From NCBI GenBank assembly GCA_031376285.1, contig JANMDN010000086.1:1-64000 (forward strand): a DNA stretch of 64,000 bases. The letters are read 5' to 3'. This document shows positions 8,991-16,957 of this stretch, piece by piece. Within the stretch, counting starts at the first letter, position 1. Each line of letters starts with the position of its first letter. The notes under the pieces were generated by a model, which saw only the letters and a program-made list of their open reading frames with translations, was not told the DNA's origin and made no database searches. The DNA is from JANMDN01 sp031376285. GTDB lineage: Bacteria > Actinomycetota > Thermoleophilia > Miltoncostaeales > Miltoncostaeaceae. A program made the position numbers and the translations under genes.

Positions 8991-10169
8991 TCAGGAGGGA
9001 CTCGGCGACATCCCGTCGTCGGGTCCCTCATCGTCGGGGTCACCGGCCGCGCCGAGCATGCCGAATGGCGTCACGAACGGGTCCTGCCGTCGGGCGCCGA
9101 CGAGGAACCAAGTCGCGGCGATCGCGCTCGCGATCGCCAGCGCGATCAGGCCGCGTCTCATGCGCCCGTTCGTCTCGACGAGCCGACGGCCGCGTTCGAG
9201 GGTGTCGAGGCGGGCGAGCTCGTACCGCGCCAACGGGTCGGTTGACAAGGATGGAGTCGTGAGCAGCGTCCGCGCCCGGCGGAAGTCTGATCCCCAGATG
9301 CGCTTCATCGCCGCACCAAACTGAATCGACGACTCCGTCGGCCCGGGCGCTGCGACCTCTCGAACGGCCGCGTCGATTCGGGTCGACGAAGCGATCGCGC
9401 CCCCTGGACGCTCGCTCACCCATTGGCTGACAAGCCCCACCACCTGCCCGCGTCGATTGACGACCGGGGCCCCCGAGTCGCCCGAACGTATGGGCGCGTC
9501 GAGGCCGACGAGGTCGACGTAGTCGCTCTCGACGCGGATCGCGCCGAGATCCCCGGTCTCGTACGTCGGCGTTCGCACGTCGGGCCCATTGGTTGGTGAG
9601 ATACCGACGAGCAGGACGCGCCCGCTCCGTTGTTGGATGGGCGCGAGGGCGAGCGCGGGCGCCTCGGGGGTGTCGATCCGGAGGATCGCGACGTCGCCGC
9701 TCGCATCGACGGTCGACGGTCCGGCAAGCTCAGCCCCTACCTGCCCGAGCCGTTGCCCGTCGGGGAGCACCCGGGACACCCGGAGCGTGACGCGCAACCC
9801 GACGGCGCGCGCCCGATTGGATCGCGCCCAGTCGGCGGCGGCGACCGGGCTCGTGTCGGTGCTGGCGCGCAGGTGGTGCTCGGCCGCGACCTGCTCCGCT
9901 GATGGCGCGGCGACATGCGCGGCCGTGGCCAGCAGGCCACCTTTGGCGACACCGAACGCGACGCCCGCGGAACGAAGCGAGCCCCCCGCCGATCGCTTCC
10001 CGGCCACCTCGACGGCGTCGAAGGTAACGTCGACCTCCAGGTCATAGGTCGCCTGGGTTGCGAGCCAGCCGGCCCGAACGAGCGGGTCGCCACTGAGATC
10101 GGCGGGCGTCGTGGCGGTACCAAGGGCCGGGACCGCCAGCAGCAGCGCGACCGCGAGTTTGAGGGCCAT
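8991..10169 (-). CDS. trypsin-like serine protease, signal/anchor at both ends
   Basis: 392 aa. The catalytic triad is readable: His in LLATAAHVAAP, Asp in ASGDVAILRID, Ser in IRSGDSGAPVVN, a chymotrypsin-fold order. An N-terminal hydrophobic segment (ALKLAVALLLAVPALG) serves as signal peptide, and a second near the C terminus (LIALAIASAIAATWFLVGA) would anchor it, leaving the protease outside and a short acidic tail inside. No PDZ domain is seen, so it is not a standard HtrA; a MarP-like periplasmic protease is a closer analogy. ATG 10169 is chosen over the longer frame reaching 10295, which overlaps the pyrophosphatase promoter region. Confidence 0.75.
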   Translation of the reverse strand: MALKLAVALLLAVPALGTATTPADLSGDPLVRAGWLATQATYDLEVDVTFDAVEVAGKRSAGGSLRSAGVAFGVAKGGLLATAAHVAAPSAEQVAAEHHLRASTDTSPVAAADWARSNRARAVGLRVTLRVSRVLPDGQRLGQVGAELAGPSTVDASGDVAILRIDTPEAPALALAPIQQRSGRVLLVGISPTNGPDVRTPTYETGDLGAIRVESDYVDLVGLDAPIRSGDSGAPVVNRRGQVVGLVSQWVSERPGGAIASSTRIDAAVREVAAPGPTESSIQFGAAMKRIWGSDFRRARTLLTTPSLSTDPLARYELARLDTLERGRRLVETNGRMRRGLIALAIASAIAATWFLVGARRQDPFVTPFGMLGAAGDPDDEGPDDGMSPSPS

Positions 10170-10285
10170 CCGGTCAGCGTACCCGGTCAGCGGCGAGTCC
10201 CTGGCAGACATCGAATCCCCCGTCGGGTCGCATCTCACGGTAGCCTCCGGCAGCCGCCTTTTCGCTCCCGCTACCGGAGGTGCAC

Positions 10286-10837
10286 GTGCATCCATGGCAT
10301 GACATCTACGTCGACGACACCCAAGTCGATCGTGAGTTCCCGGTCATCATCGAGGTGCCGCAGGGGAGCAAGAACAAGTACGAACTCGACAAGGACTCGG
10401 GCCTTCTCAAGCTCGACCGGGTCCTGTACTCGGCGGTCCACTACCCCGCGAACTATGGGTTCATCCCGCGTACGTTCTGCGACGACGGTGACCCGCTCGA
10501 CGTGCTCGTGATCGGGCAGGAGCCGGTTCAACCGCTTGCGATCGTGCAGGCAAGAGCGCTCGGTGTGATGCGGATGCGCGATGACAAGGGCATCGACGAC
10601 AAGGTCGTCGCGGTGAGCGTCCGCGACCCGGCCGTGAACGAGTACACCAGCCATGAACAGCTCCCCGGTCACATCCTGCGCGAGATGCGCCGGTTCTTCA
10701 TGGACTACAAGGTCCTTGAGGAGAAGGAGGTCGTGATCGAGGATCTGATCGGGAAGGACGACGCGGTCCAGGTCGTCCGTGAAGCGCTTGAGCTGTACCG
10801 ACGCCTGCGCCGCGGGGAGCTGACCGGCAAGGGCTGA
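10286..10837 (+). CDS. ppa: inorganic pyrophosphatase (family I)
   Basis: Hydrolyses pyrophosphate to two phosphates, driving biosynthetic reactions. 183 aa, a normal length for soluble bacterial family I enzymes. The signature DDGDPLDVLV (three metal-binding Asp residues) is present, with KNKYELDKDSG and YPANYGFIPRTFCDDGDP around the active site. An earlier in-frame GTG at 10280 lies inside the GGAGG ribosome site (10276-10280); GTG 10286, 5 nt behind it, is therefore the better start. Confidence 0.95.
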   Translation: MHPWHDIYVDDTQVDREFPVIIEVPQGSKNKYELDKDSGLLKLDRVLYSAVHYPANYGFIPRTFCDDGDPLDVLVIGQEPVQPLAIVQARALGVMRMRDDKGIDDKVVAVSVRDPAVNEYTSHEQLPGHILREMRRFFMDYKVLEEKEVVIEDLIGKDDAVQVVREALELYRRLRRGELTGKG

Positions 10838-10916
10838 CCGAAGGCGTGCCAGTGCCTGAACTGCCGTCGGACCGCGGGAGTTGTGTTCGGAACGTGCACC
10901 GGACAGGCTTCGCTTG

Positions 10917-11732
10917 ATGGCGGAGTTCAGCCTCACTCCCGTTGGCAGCGTCAGGGACCCGGTCCTCGACGTGATCTTTGTCCACGCCCTGGGTTCCGAC
11001 CCGGCCAAGACGTGGACGAACGACGCCGACGTCTACTGGCCCGAATGGCTCCTCGACCTGCCGGGTGTGGCCGCATGGGCGCTCGCCTATCCCGCCCACA
11101 AAACACGCTGGGGCGAGGACGGCAAGGGCCTCGACCTGCGCCATGTCGGCCGCACCGCGTGTAGTCACGTCGCAGATCACGGTCTCTTCGAACTGCCGAC
11201 CGCTTGGGTTGCCCACGGCCTCGGGGGGCTGGTGGTAAAGCAGATCCTCCGAGTCGGCACGCTTGGCGACGCCCAACTCGCGAAGGCCATCGAGAGCACC
11301 GTCTCGGTCGCCTTCCTCGCGACGCCCCACCGGGGTTCGGACCTAGCGACGACCGCCAGACGTCTGAAGGTCGTCCGTCCAAGCGAGATCGCCCTCGATC
11401 TCGTACCCGGCGACACCGGAGTGCAGGAGCTGAACGACTGGTTTCGACAACACGCCCTGGCCAGTCGGCTCTCTGTCCTCGCCTTCGCCGAGACCAAGCC
11501 GATCGCGACGCTCCCGGGGAATCTCGGCTCGACTGGCCTCATCGTCGAGACTGGATCGGCTGATCCCGAGATCGTGGGTGTCCTGGTTCGCCACGTGCCG
11601 GAAGATCATTTCTCGATCGCCAAGCCAGGCAGTCCGACCGACGTCGTCCCGTTCGCGATCGGTGCCCAGATCCGTCGTGTGCTCGAGGCCGAGCGGGTGC
11701 GCGAACGCGCGCAGTCGACCGAGCTTGGTTAG
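10917..11732 (+). CDS. alpha/beta-hydrolase (lipase-like) domain with nucleophile Ser replaced by Gly; first part of a broken gene
   Basis: 271 aa. The fold is recognisable from VIFVHALGSDPAKTW, WLLDLPGVAAWALAYPA and AFLATPHRGSDLA, as in lipase-like N-terminal domains of actinobacterial STAND/TPR proteins. The nucleophile elbow, normally GHSLGGLVVK, reads AHGLGGLVVK: the Ser codon has become GGC (Gly), so hydrolysis is not expected. The frame ends at TAG 11730-11732, but the same frame continues directly after this stop into the NTPase module of the next entry, so the stop looks like a nonsense lesion in a larger ancestral gene. Cytoplasmic; no signal peptide. Confidence 0.65.
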   Translation: MAEFSLTPVGSVRDPVLDVIFVHALGSDPAKTWTNDADVYWPEWLLDLPGVAAWALAYPAHKTRWGEDGKGLDLRHVGRTACSHVADHGLFELPTAWVAHGLGGLVVKQILRVGTLGDAQLAKAIESTVSVAFLATPHRGSDLATTARRLKVVRPSEIALDLVPGDTGVQELNDWFRQHALASRLSVLAFAETKPIATLPGNLGSTGLIVETGSADPEIVGVLVRHVPEDHFSIAKPGSPTDVVPFAIGAQIRRVLEAERVRERAQSTELG

Positions 11733-11828
11733 CCGTACCGCCTCTGGCCCCTCCCGAGGGTCGCCGAGGCCGACCCATTCCTTCTCGGCGTCTTTCGTGC
11801 CGACGGATTCCCCGCCGATGCCCCGTAC

Positions 11829-12761
11829 GTGCCCCGTGATCGCGACGACGAAATCGACGCGTCGCTCCGAGCCGGCGGCGTCACGCTGCTACGCGGGCCA
11901 TCGAAGAGCGGCAAGTCCCGAGCCGCGCTCGAAGCGGCCCGCCGCGTCCTCCCCGACGCACTGGTCGTCGCGCCTCGCAATCCGGACACCGCCCGAGACG
12001 CCCTGTCGGCGCACTCAATCGACCGGATCGGCGAGCAACCACTACTGATCTGGTTGGACGACATCGAGCGCTACCTTGGCCCCGTCGGCCTCGACGCCCG
12101 GTTCCTCGACGATCTCGCTCGTCGGCCGGGCGTGACCGTGCTTGGGACGATTCGAAGCATCGAGTACCAGCGGATCAGATCGACGGAGGGTGAACTCGGA
12201 CGAAGCGCCCGCGAGATGCTTGATGCGTCGGCGTCGCTGCTCCTCGACGTGGAACTCAGTTCGATCGAGCGAGCCGACGTCGCCCGGATCTACCCAGCCG
12301 AGTCGATCGGCGATCATGAGGGAATCGGTGAGCATTTCGCGTCGGGGCGACTCCTTCGCGAGCGTCTGGAAGCCGATGCCGAAACCCGCCCGGCGGGTGT
12401 GGCGATCGTTCGGGCCGCGGTCGACTGGGTGCGCTGCGGGATGACGCGCTCCTTCCCCGACCGAGCTCCGCGCGCTTGCCGACAGGGATCTCCGAACACG
12501 GTTGGCGCTGAATGCCGACGTCGAGGGCGCCTACGCGGACGGTCTCTCGTGGGCCCAGACGCCGGTGGGAACTGGGGCAGCGCTTCTCGGACGTCGCGAC
12601 GTTCCCGATGGCGCCCTGCTTCCGCTCGACTACGTGGTCGAGCTTCGGGAAACGGCTCAGCGAGAAATTCCAGACCTCGCGTGGCGCACGCTGATCGAAC
12701 TGGTGCCTGTGAAGGAACTCCCACCAGTCGCATTTGCTGCCTACCAACGAGCCGATCATGA
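11829..12761 (+). pseudogene. STAND-type P-loop NTPase module, fragment with frameshift
   Basis: The readable NTPase part runs to about 12458. It has Walker A GPSKSGKSRA and Walker B LLIWLDDIERY. Codons before GTG 11829, back to the TAG at 11730, also encode family-like sequence (ADPFLLGVFRADGFPADAPYV), showing that the module originally joined the lipase-like domain. At the C run 12455-12458 the homologous reading passes to the +1 frame (TELRALADRDLR), consistent with one extra C; the original frame then runs on as arginine-rich nonsense to 12761. It is a broken middle piece unless the assembly is wrong here. Confidence 0.6.
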
Positions 12762-13182
12762 CCGCGCGATCGACATCTTGACCGCGATTTCCGGGCTCGG
12801 GGATCCGGAGGTGTCCCCGGCCGCGATGGTCAATCTCGGGGTCGTCTACGGGGAGGCGGGGCGGACCGATGACGCGATCGGGGCCTACACGCGTGCGATT
12901 GATTCGGGTCACCCCGACGAGGCCCCGAAGGCGATGTTCACTCTCGGGTTCCTGTACCGGGAGGCGGGTCGGACCGATGACGCGATCAAGGCGTATACGC
13001 GTGCGATTGATTCGGGTCACCCCGATCACGCCCCGAAGGCGATGGTCAATCTCGGGTTCCTGTACGCGGGGGCGGGTCGGACCGATGACGCGATCAAGGC
13101 GTATACGCGTGCGATTGATTCGGGTCACCCCGACGTCGTCGCGCTCGCCAAAGCGGGTCTTGCGTCGCTGGAATCCGAGTAG
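12502..13182 (+). CDS. tetratricopeptide-repeat C-terminal module, third part of the broken gene
   Basis: 226 codons from TTG 12502, continuing the reading begun just upstream in this frame. After an alpha-helical STAND tail (LSWAQTPVGTGAALL, DYVVELRETA) come three near-identical 36-residue TPR units with the pattern A-MVNLGFLYxEAGRTDDAIKAYTRAIDSGHPD. TPRs usually mediate recognition or oligomerisation in STAND proteins. No convincing ribosome site precedes it, so independent translation is doubtful. It ends 14 bp before the convergent purH stop. Confidence 0.55.
   Translation: MALNADVEGAYADGLSWAQTPVGTGAALLGRRDVPDGALLPLDYVVELRETAQREIPDLAWRTLIELVPVKELPPVAFAAYQRADHDRAIDILTAISGLGDPEVSPAAMVNLGVVYGEAGRTDDAIGAYTRAIDSGHPDEAPKAMFTLGFLYREAGRTDDAIKAYTRAIDSGHPDHAPKAMVNLGFLYAGAGRTDDAIKAYTRAIDSGHPDVVALAKAGLASLESE
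12823..13137 (+). repeat. three tandem 108-bp repeats encoding TPR units
   Basis: Units begin at 12823, 12931 and 13039, exactly 108 bp apart, each starting GCGATG and ending near GATTCGGGTCACCCCGA. Identity at the DNA level is very high, including synonymous positions, pointing to recent duplication or gene conversion rather than old TPR divergence. Confidence 0.85.
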
Positions 13183-13196
13183 GGCTGTCGGCGGCG

Positions 13197-14744
13197 TTAG
13201 TGCCGGAAGTGCCTCCGGCCTGTGAAGACCATGGCGGCTCCGAGGCGGTCGCAGGCCGCGATGACCTCGTCGTCGCGGATTGAGCCGCCCGGCTGGATGA
13301 TCGACGTGATCCCCGCTGCGATCGCCGTCTCAGGGCCGTCGGCAAACGGGAAGAACGCGTCGCTTGCCATCGCCGCACCCTCGATCGACAGGCCCGCCGC
13401 GGCGGCCTTGTCGGTCGCGAGTCGCACGGAGTCGATCCGGCTCATCTGCCCTGCACCAATCCCAACCGTCGCAAGGCCCTTCGCGAAGATGATCGCGTTG
13501 CTCTTCACGTGCTTTGCCACACGCCATGCAAAGAGCAGGTCGCCCCACTGGGCCTCGCTTGGGCTCGTTGCCGTCGCGGTGTTCATCGCGTCGCGCTCGT
13601 CCGCATCGGTGTCGCGGTCCTGGATCAGCAACCCCCCGGTCACGCGTCGGTAGTCGCGCTCTCCCGGGTTCGTTCGGCGGCGCTCGTCGCTCTGGAGGAT
13701 CCGGACATTGGGCTTTCGCTGCAAGGCCGTGAGCGCCGCCTCGCTGTAGCTCGGGGCGTGGAGCACTTCAACGAAGGTTCCCGCCAAGCGCTCACCAAGC
13801 TCCGGGTCGACCACGCGGTTGACGACGATGACGCCACCAAACGCCGAAACCGGGTCACATGCGAGCGCCCGTTCGTACGCGTCGAGGACGCTCGCGCCGA
13901 CGGCGGCCCCGCAGGGGTTGTTGTGCTTGACGATCACGCACGCCGGGAGTTCGAACTCGCCACAGAGCATTCGGGCGGCTTCGAGGTCGAGCAGATTGTT
14001 GAACGAGAGTTGCTTGCCGTGGAGCTGCGCGACCCGCGAAAGCAGGTGCGTACGTGCGCCGTGCTCGACGTAGTAGGCGGCCCGCTGGTGCGGGTTCTCG
14101 CCGTAGGAAAGCTCCGCGTGGTGATCGAAGACCGCGATCATGGTCTCGGGGAAGCCCTCCTGGGCTCCCGTCATCCACTCGCCGATCGCCGCGTCGTAGC
14201 GCGCCGTGTGCTGGAAGGCCTCGGCCGCAAGTCGCTGGCGGGTGTCGACGGAGAGTTCGTCGGTCTCGGTCAGCTCGGCGACGACCTGCTCGTACTGGCG
14301 CGGACTCGTTACGACGCCGACGCGCGCGTGGTTCTTGGCCGCCGCGCGGATCATCGCCGGCCCGCCGATGTCGATCTGCTCGACGACCTCCTCATGGGAC
14401 GGGCCACGTCGGTTGGCCCACTCCTCGAAGGGGTAGAGGTTCACGACCACCAGGTCGATGGGCTCGATGCCTGAGGTGCCCATCTCCTGGACATCGGTCT
14501 CGTTATCCAGCCGGGCGAGGATGCCACCGTGGATCTTGGGGTGGAGGGTCTTGACCCGCCCGCCGAGGATCTCGGGCTGACCCGTGACCTCATCGACTTG
14601 GGTCACGACAATGCCCGCATCGCGGAGCGCCGCGGCGGTTCCACCGGTCGAGATGATCGTCCAGCCCTTGTCGACAAGAGCCTTGGCGAGGTCCAACACA
14701 CCGGTCTTGTCAGAGACCGAAACCAGCGCCCGTCGAACCGTCAT
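13197..14744 (-). CDS. purH: bifunctional AICAR formyltransferase / IMP cyclohydrolase
   Basis: Catalyses the last two steps of de novo IMP synthesis. 515 aa, the usual length. The N-terminal MGS-like cyclohydrolase domain begins ALVSVSDKTGVLDLAKAL with STGGTAAALRDAG; the C-terminal transformylase contains KHNNPCGAAVG and the late motif SDAFFPFADGPE. Its ATG overlaps the purN stop by 4 bp (14741-14744), so the two are translated as a pair. It is last in its minus-strand unit, facing the TPR gene end. Confidence 0.97.
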   Translation of the reverse strand: MTVRRALVSVSDKTGVLDLAKALVDKGWTIISTGGTAAALRDAGIVVTQVDEVTGQPEILGGRVKTLHPKIHGGILARLDNETDVQEMGTSGIEPIDLVVVNLYPFEEWANRRGPSHEEVVEQIDIGGPAMIRAAAKNHARVGVVTSPRQYEQVVAELTETDELSVDTRQRLAAEAFQHTARYDAAIGEWMTGAQEGFPETMIAVFDHHAELSYGENPHQRAAYYVEHGARTHLLSRVAQLHGKQLSFNNLLDLEAARMLCGEFELPACVIVKHNNPCGAAVGASVLDAYERALACDPVSAFGGVIVVNRVVDPELGERLAGTFVEVLHAPSYSEAALTALQRKPNVRILQSDERRRTNPGERDYRRVTGGLLIQDRDTDADERDAMNTATATSPSEAQWGDLLFAWRVAKHVKSNAIIFAKGLATVGIGAGQMSRIDSVRLATDKAAAAGLSIEGAAMASDAFFPFADGPETAIAAGITSIIQPGGSIRDDEVIAACDRLGAAMVFTGRRHFRH

Positions 14745-15400
14745 CTCGTGCTCCCCTTGATCTCGACCACCCGTCGCTCGACGCTGTCACGCCGCACGCG
14801 TCCGGCAGCAAAGAGGCGGACGGCCTCGGGAAGCAGCCGGTGTTCAACCGCGTGGACGCGCCTGGCAAGCGCTTCGACGGTGTCACCATATTCGACCGGC
14901 ACTGCCTCCTGCAGGATCGGTGGTCCTCCGTCGACCTCCTCTTCAGCGAAGTGGACCGTCACGCCGGTGAGACGGACCCCCCAGGCGAGCGCATCAGCGA
15001 TCGCATGCATGCCGGGGAAGGCCGGCAGCATCGAGGGATGAAGGTTGATGACCCGATCCGGAAAGCGGTTGAGGAATGCTCCGGTCAGGATGCTCATGTA
15101 CCCCGCAAGCACGACGAGGTCCGGCTCCACGGCAGCGACGACATCGGCAAGCGCGGTGTCGCGGGTCGTGCGGTCGGGGTAGTCCCCTCCGGATACGACC
15201 CTCGTCGCGATCCCACCGTCACGCGCCCGCTCAAGACCGGGCGCGTCAGCCTTGGAGGAAACGACCAGGACGATCTCCGCGACCTCGTTCGGGTCCGCGT
15301 GGAGCTGATCGATGATCGCCTGGAGATTCGATCCAGAGCCGGAGATGAGCACCACGACTCGGTAGGGCGTCCGAGCGGCTTGGCGGTCCTGGCTCCCCAC
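14741..15400 (-). CDS. purN: phosphoribosylglycinamide formyltransferase
   Basis: Transfers a formyl group from N10-formyl-tetrahydrofolate to GAR, step three of purine synthesis. 219 aa from GTG 15400. Recognisable motifs: VLISGSGSNLQAII (phosphate loop), HPSMLPAFPGMHAIADAL (catalytic His and folate site) and TVHFAEEEVDGGPPILQ (catalytic Asp). A TAGGCT hexamer ends 6 nt before the GTG, compatible with a leaderless transcript, though no good -35 is visible. It is separated from purM by an oppositely oriented DUF4143 gene. Confidence 0.95.
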   Translation of the reverse strand: MGSQDRQAARTPYRVVVLISGSGSNLQAIIDQLHADPNEVAEIVLVVSSKADAPGLERARDGGIATRVVSGGDYPDRTTRDTALADVVAAVEPDLVVLAGYMSILTGAFLNRFPDRVINLHPSMLPAFPGMHAIADALAWGVRLTGVTVHFAEEEVDGGPPILQEAVPVEYGDTVEALARRVHAVEHRLLPEAVRLFAAGRVRRDSVERRVVEIKGSTR

Positions 15401-15609
15401 GCCGAGAGCCTACTCAGGCAGACCCGCTCCGGTCTTGGGTCCAGGAGGTGAAGGGCGGCTCTCCACCATGGGTCGGTTCTTTGCGTGCTCGATCAGGGCG
15501 AGGCTGCCCGAGCTGATTCGGGCACGCGCCATCCACCTGAGACGGCCTACGACAAGAGATGGCGGAGTACCAGGAGCGCAGTGTCGAGACGCGTCACCGT
15601 GCCTGGGGC

Positions 15610-15640
15610 GATGAGCGGCACGATGAGCGGCACGATGAGC
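15610..15640 (+). repeat. 12-bp tandem repeat, 2.6 copies
   Basis: GATGAGCGGCAC occurs at 15610 and 15622, followed by a partial copy GATGAGC at 15634. It may be a slippage product; no coding or regulatory role is evident. Confidence 0.8.
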
Positions 15641-15660
15641 CCGATATTTCGTCCGACGAT

Positions 15661-15693
15661 CGGTCATTTTTGTGTCCGCTCACCGGTCATTTT
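15661..15693 (+). promoter_or_regulatory. direct repeat CGGTCATTTT upstream of DUF4143 gene, possible operator
   Basis: Two identical 10-mers start 23 bp apart (15661 and 15684), about two helical turns, ending 16 bp before the GTG at 15710. The second copy is followed by GCGCTAACCT, so the pair could straddle the promoter. The role is inferred from spacing and position only. Confidence 0.35.
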
Positions 15694-15709
15694 GCGCTAA
15701 CCTGTTGCC

Positions 15710-16957
15710 GTGACCCAACTTCTCGATCGTGGCCTCACAAACCGTCTCAACCGGCTTCTCAGGGCGGTGCCCGTCGTCGTTCTCGAAGGGCCCCGCGCTT
15801 CGGGAAAGACGGCGATCGGCTCGATTCTCGCCGACCAGGGTCAGATTCGATCCACCATCGACTTGAGTGATCCGACAGTCCTTGCAGCCGCTCAAGGGTC
15901 GCCCACGCTTCTTGTCGATGAGGCTCAACTCCCCGCATTCGTCGATGAGGCACAGCTCGCTCCTGAGCTTGCGTTGGCTGTGAAACGCCGGGTCGACCGC
16001 GAGCACCGGAACGGCGCATTCGTGTTGACCGGTTCGTCTCGATTCGGGCGGAGCCAACTCGGTGGGGCTGATCCTCTCGCGGGAAGGTCCGCTCGCCTTC
16101 GTCTCTGGCCGATGACTCAAGGAGAACTCGCCGGGACGCCAGTGAACGCGGTTGCAGGCCTCATGGGAGGAGCGATCCCTCAAGGGACGTTCGCCGCCTT
16201 GACCAAGGGGCAGCTGACCGAGCGCCTTCGGCGGGGCGGCCTTCCGGGTCTCGCGGGGCTTCGTGGGCCAATCGACGCCGCGATACGGTCACAGCTCATC
16301 GCCGAGTACGTCGAGGCAGTCGCGCACCACGAGGACGGCAAGCGTCACGATCGGGCGGAACTCCTTCGAACATTCCGCTATCTGGCCGCTACGACCTCAA
16401 GGATCCTGAACGTCAGCAATGTCTCTTCCGATCTCGGCGCGAAGCGAGAAACCGTGAACGGACGGATTGCGACCCTTGAGTCAATCTTCCTGATTCATCT
16501 CCTCCCGAGTCACCGGACAAGTGAGCATCGCACGCTCACGGCTCACCCGAAGGTGCATGCGATTGACACCGCTCTTTCGGCCTGGGCCTCCCGAGCTGAC
16601 AGTGATCCAGGCGCCCAGCTCAACGGCGCACTCGTCGAGACATTCGTTGTGAACGAACTCGTGGCCCAGGCGTCCTGGTGCAATGACCCGCCGGCCGTTC
16701 GCCATTGGCGCGATACGACGCGCAAGGTGGAGGTCGACGCCTTGCTCGTGCCAGACAATGGGCAAACGATCGCCATCGAGGTCAAGGCAAGCAGCGATGT
16801 TCGCCCGGATGACCTGAAGGGTCTGCGTGCCTACCTCGAGAACGACCCCGCGGCGCAGATGGGGCTTGTCTACTACAGCGGAGGTCTCGTACTACCCCTT
16901 GGCGAGCGGATTTGGGCGATACCGATAAGCTCGCTCTGGGACGACTCAGCGAACTAG
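15710..16957 (+). CDS. AAA ATPase with DUF4143 domain
   Basis: 415 aa. The N-terminal P-loop domain has LEGPRASGKTAIG (Walker A) and LLVDEAQL (Walker B), a sensor-like VLTGSSRFG, then the C-terminal DUF4143 region with DALLVPDNGQTIAIEVKASS, which resembles a restriction-nuclease-like core (D...ExK). The Walker B stretch is duplicated: VDEAQL occurs twice, 9 residues apart, from a 27-bp DNA repeat at 15914 and 15941. This family is widespread and often horizontally moved; function is unclear. The 3' end overlaps the convergent purM stop by 12 bp. Its opposite strand and position between purM and purN suggest it was inserted into the purine gene order. Confidence 0.8.
   Translation: MTQLLDRGLTNRLNRLLRAVPVVVLEGPRASGKTAIGSILADQGQIRSTIDLSDPTVLAAAQGSPTLLVDEAQLPAFVDEAQLAPELALAVKRRVDREHRNGAFVLTGSSRFGRSQLGGADPLAGRSARLRLWPMTQGELAGTPVNAVAGLMGGAIPQGTFAALTKGQLTERLRRGGLPGLAGLRGPIDAAIRSQLIAEYVEAVAHHEDGKRHDRAELLRTFRYLAATTSRILNVSNVSSDLGAKRETVNGRIATLESIFLIHLLPSHRTSEHRTLTAHPKVHAIDTALSAWASRADSDPGAQLNGALVETFVVNELVAQASWCNDPPAVRHWRDTTRKVEVDALLVPDNGQTIAIEVKASSDVRPDDLKGLRAYLENDPAAQMGLVYYSGGLVLPLGERIWAIPISSLWDDSAN

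Larger units (their letters stand above)
15401..15709. other. 309-bp intergenic region between divergent purN and DUF4143 gene
   Basis: No credible gene. It holds a short 12-bp tandem array (15610-15640) and two copies of CGGTCATTTT (15661-15670 and 15684-15693) just upstream of the DUF4143 start. The last 60 bp are clearly more AT-rich than the surroundings. Confidence 0.6.

Noticed and set aside
11730..11732. TAG read through as pyrrolysine or by amber suppression
   Set aside because: No pyl genes or suppressor tRNA in the window, and two further lesions in the locus make simple decay more likely.
12823..13137. CRISPR array
   Set aside because: Units are contiguous, in-frame 108-bp coding repeats without spacers; no cas genes. 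No CRISPR array was seen anywhere in the window.
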